A stretch of 6,310 bases of DNA from an uncultured Clostridia bacterium (lineage in GTDB: Bacteria > Bacillota > Clostridia > Oscillospirales > Oscillospiraceae). The stretch covers positions 1 to 6,310 of the forward strand of contig CALERM010000171.1 in NCBI GenBank assembly GCA_937907715.1. The letters run 5' to 3'. Below are positions 5,498 to 6,310 of this stretch, piece by piece. Every line of letters starts with the position of its first letter. Position 1 is the stretch's first letter. Under the pieces are notes generated by a model, which made no database searches, had not been told where the DNA came from, and saw nothing but the letters and a program-made list of their open reading frames with translations. The translations under genes and the position numbers were made by a program.

Positions 5498-6310
5498 TTA
5501 TGCGCCGAATTCCACGGCAAAGCGGTGCAGCATGGCTGCGATCTGCGCGCGCGTTGCGTAGCCCTTCGGGCTGATGCGCGTTGCGGACGTGCCGTTGATG
5601 ATGCCATGGTAGTTTGCCCATGCCATTGCGTCGTATGCCCAGTTCGCAATGCGGTTTTCATCGTTGTACTTGCCGAGGTAGGCAGAGCCGCCGGTGGACA
5701 GGTTCATGTACTCGGCATAGCGGTACAGGATGGCTGCCAGCTGCTCGCGGGTGACGTTCTGGTCGGGCTTGAAGGTATGTGCGTCGAAGCCGTCGACCAC
5801 ACCTGCGTCGTATGCCCAGCAGACTGCGTCGTAGTAGTACTGTCTGGAGGAGACGTCGTTGAACGGGCATCTCGACGATGCACCCGGCTCGCCGGTCAGT
5901 CTCCACAGGATGGTGACGATCTGACCACGGGTCGTGTTCAGTTCGCCGCCGAAGCGGGTCGAGGACATGCCGTCCATGTAGCCGTTGCGGTAGACATAGA
6001 CCACATCGTCATAGTACCAGTCGCGCTTGGAAACATCGCGGAACGGAAGCTCGGTCAGACGGATGTCGTCCTTATCCATGAACTCGACATAGAGCTTTGC
6101 GTCGGTCGAGCCCATCTTGACGGTGAACTCGTCGCCAACGTAGCTCTCGCCCTTGTAGGTCCAGACGGCAACGTAGTCCTTCCTGGTGACCTTTGCCTTG
6201 AAGGTCATCTTGTCGTTCTTTCGGATGGAGATGACGTCGCCGTCTTCATACTCGCGGGTGCCGCGGTAAACCTTGCCGTACTTCTCGCCGGTGATGTCGA
6301 AGGTCAGCGT
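5498..6310 (-). CDS. SLH-domain surface protein, C-terminal part
   Basis: C-terminal 270 residues of an exported protein anchored to the cell wall by three S-layer-homology (SLH) modules, a family that binds secondary wall polymers. The N-terminus, and any signal peptide, lie beyond the right edge; the frame is open to 6310. Numbering from the window edge, residues 1-85 form a Gly/Lys/Tyr-rich, apparently beta-strand segment of unknown family. SLH1 (87-140) begins LPFRDVSKRDWYYDDV and ends TTRGQIVTILWRL. SLH2 (147-200) begins CPFNDVSSRQYYYDAV and ends VTREQLAAILYRY. SLH3 (about 212-266) is more divergent and ends ATRAQIAAMLHRF. The usual TRAE motif appears as TRGQ, TREQ and TRAQ. Only four residues follow the last module, so the anchor is at the very C-terminus. 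It is convergent with ridA. The ligand-binding or catalytic part, if any, is not visible. Confidence 0.93.
   Translation of the reverse strand, partial: TLTFDITGEKYGKVYRGTREYEDGDVISIRKNDKMTFKAKVTRKDYVAVWTYKGESYVGDEFTVKMGSTDAKLYVEFMDKDDIRLTELPFRDVSKRDWYYDDVVYVYRNGYMDGMSSTRFGGELNTTRGQIVTILWRLTGEPGASSRCPFNDVSSRQYYYDAVCWAYDAGVVDGFDAHTFKPDQNVTREQLAAILYRYAEYMNLSTGGSAYLGKYNDENRIANWAYDAMAWANYHGIINGTSATRISPKGYATRAQIAAMLHRFAVEFGA

Noticed and set aside
5172..5621. Minus-strand open frame overlapping ridA and the terminators
   Set aside because: It reads through two intrinsic terminators and is antisense to ridA. The product is Arg/Ser/Trp-rich without any domain.
6206..6208. ATG at 6208 as start of the SLH protein
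   Set aside because: The frame continues open to the window edge with similar composition. There is no ribosome binding site before this codon and no signal peptide after it, so it is an internal methionine.
1..6310. Mobile element, CRISPR array, toxin-antitoxin pair or defence island
   Set aside because: No transposase, integrase, direct-repeat array or toxin-like small gene pair was seen. Nearly all of the sequence is accounted for by recognised chromosomal genes and short regulatory gaps.

Overview
The window looks like chromosomal DNA from a GC-rich member of the Bacillota, probably class Clostridia (Oscillospirales-like). The evidence is strong AGGAGG-type ribosome binding sites, sigma-A-type promoters, a TepA homologue next to an FtsK/SpoIIIE translocase, a TIGR03905-type TSCPD protein and a three-module SLH surface protein. 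The assignment is inferred from gene content only. No mobile element, CRISPR array, rRNA or tRNA gene was seen.

Layout. From 4109 down to the left edge, a minus-strand gene series reads: a YbaK/EbsC-family aminoacyl-tRNA deacylase-like protein (3624-4109), the ClpP-fold protein TepA (2859-3572), undecaprenyl-diphosphatase UppP (1936-2766) and the DNA translocase FtsK/SpoIIIE (1-1921, cut at its 3' end by the window edge). To the right, a plus-strand operon reads: Cys-tRNA(Pro) deacylase YbaK (4242-4712), a small TSCPD protein (4727-4987) and RidA (5012-5389). It ends in a strong intrinsic terminator. A second hairpin follows and serves the convergent minus-strand gene at 5498-6310, the C-terminal part of a protein with three SLH modules.

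The most notable structure is the 132-bp divergent region 4110-4241. Two perfect TATAAT boxes, one per strand, each lie exactly 17 bp from one shared self-complementary hexamer, TTGCAA (4163-4168). It can therefore act as the -35 box of both promoters. The genes it would drive in the two directions both encode YbaK-superfamily proteins, of different subfamilies.

Functionally, the plus operon looks like quality control and metabolite damage repair: clearing mischarged tRNA and hydrolysing reactive enamine/imine intermediates. The minus series joins a tRNA-editing-type protein to envelope and chromosome-segregation functions (TepA, UppP, FtsK/SpoIIIE). No clearly new defence or mobile system is present; apart from the shared-promoter architecture, the gene content is ordinary core genome.
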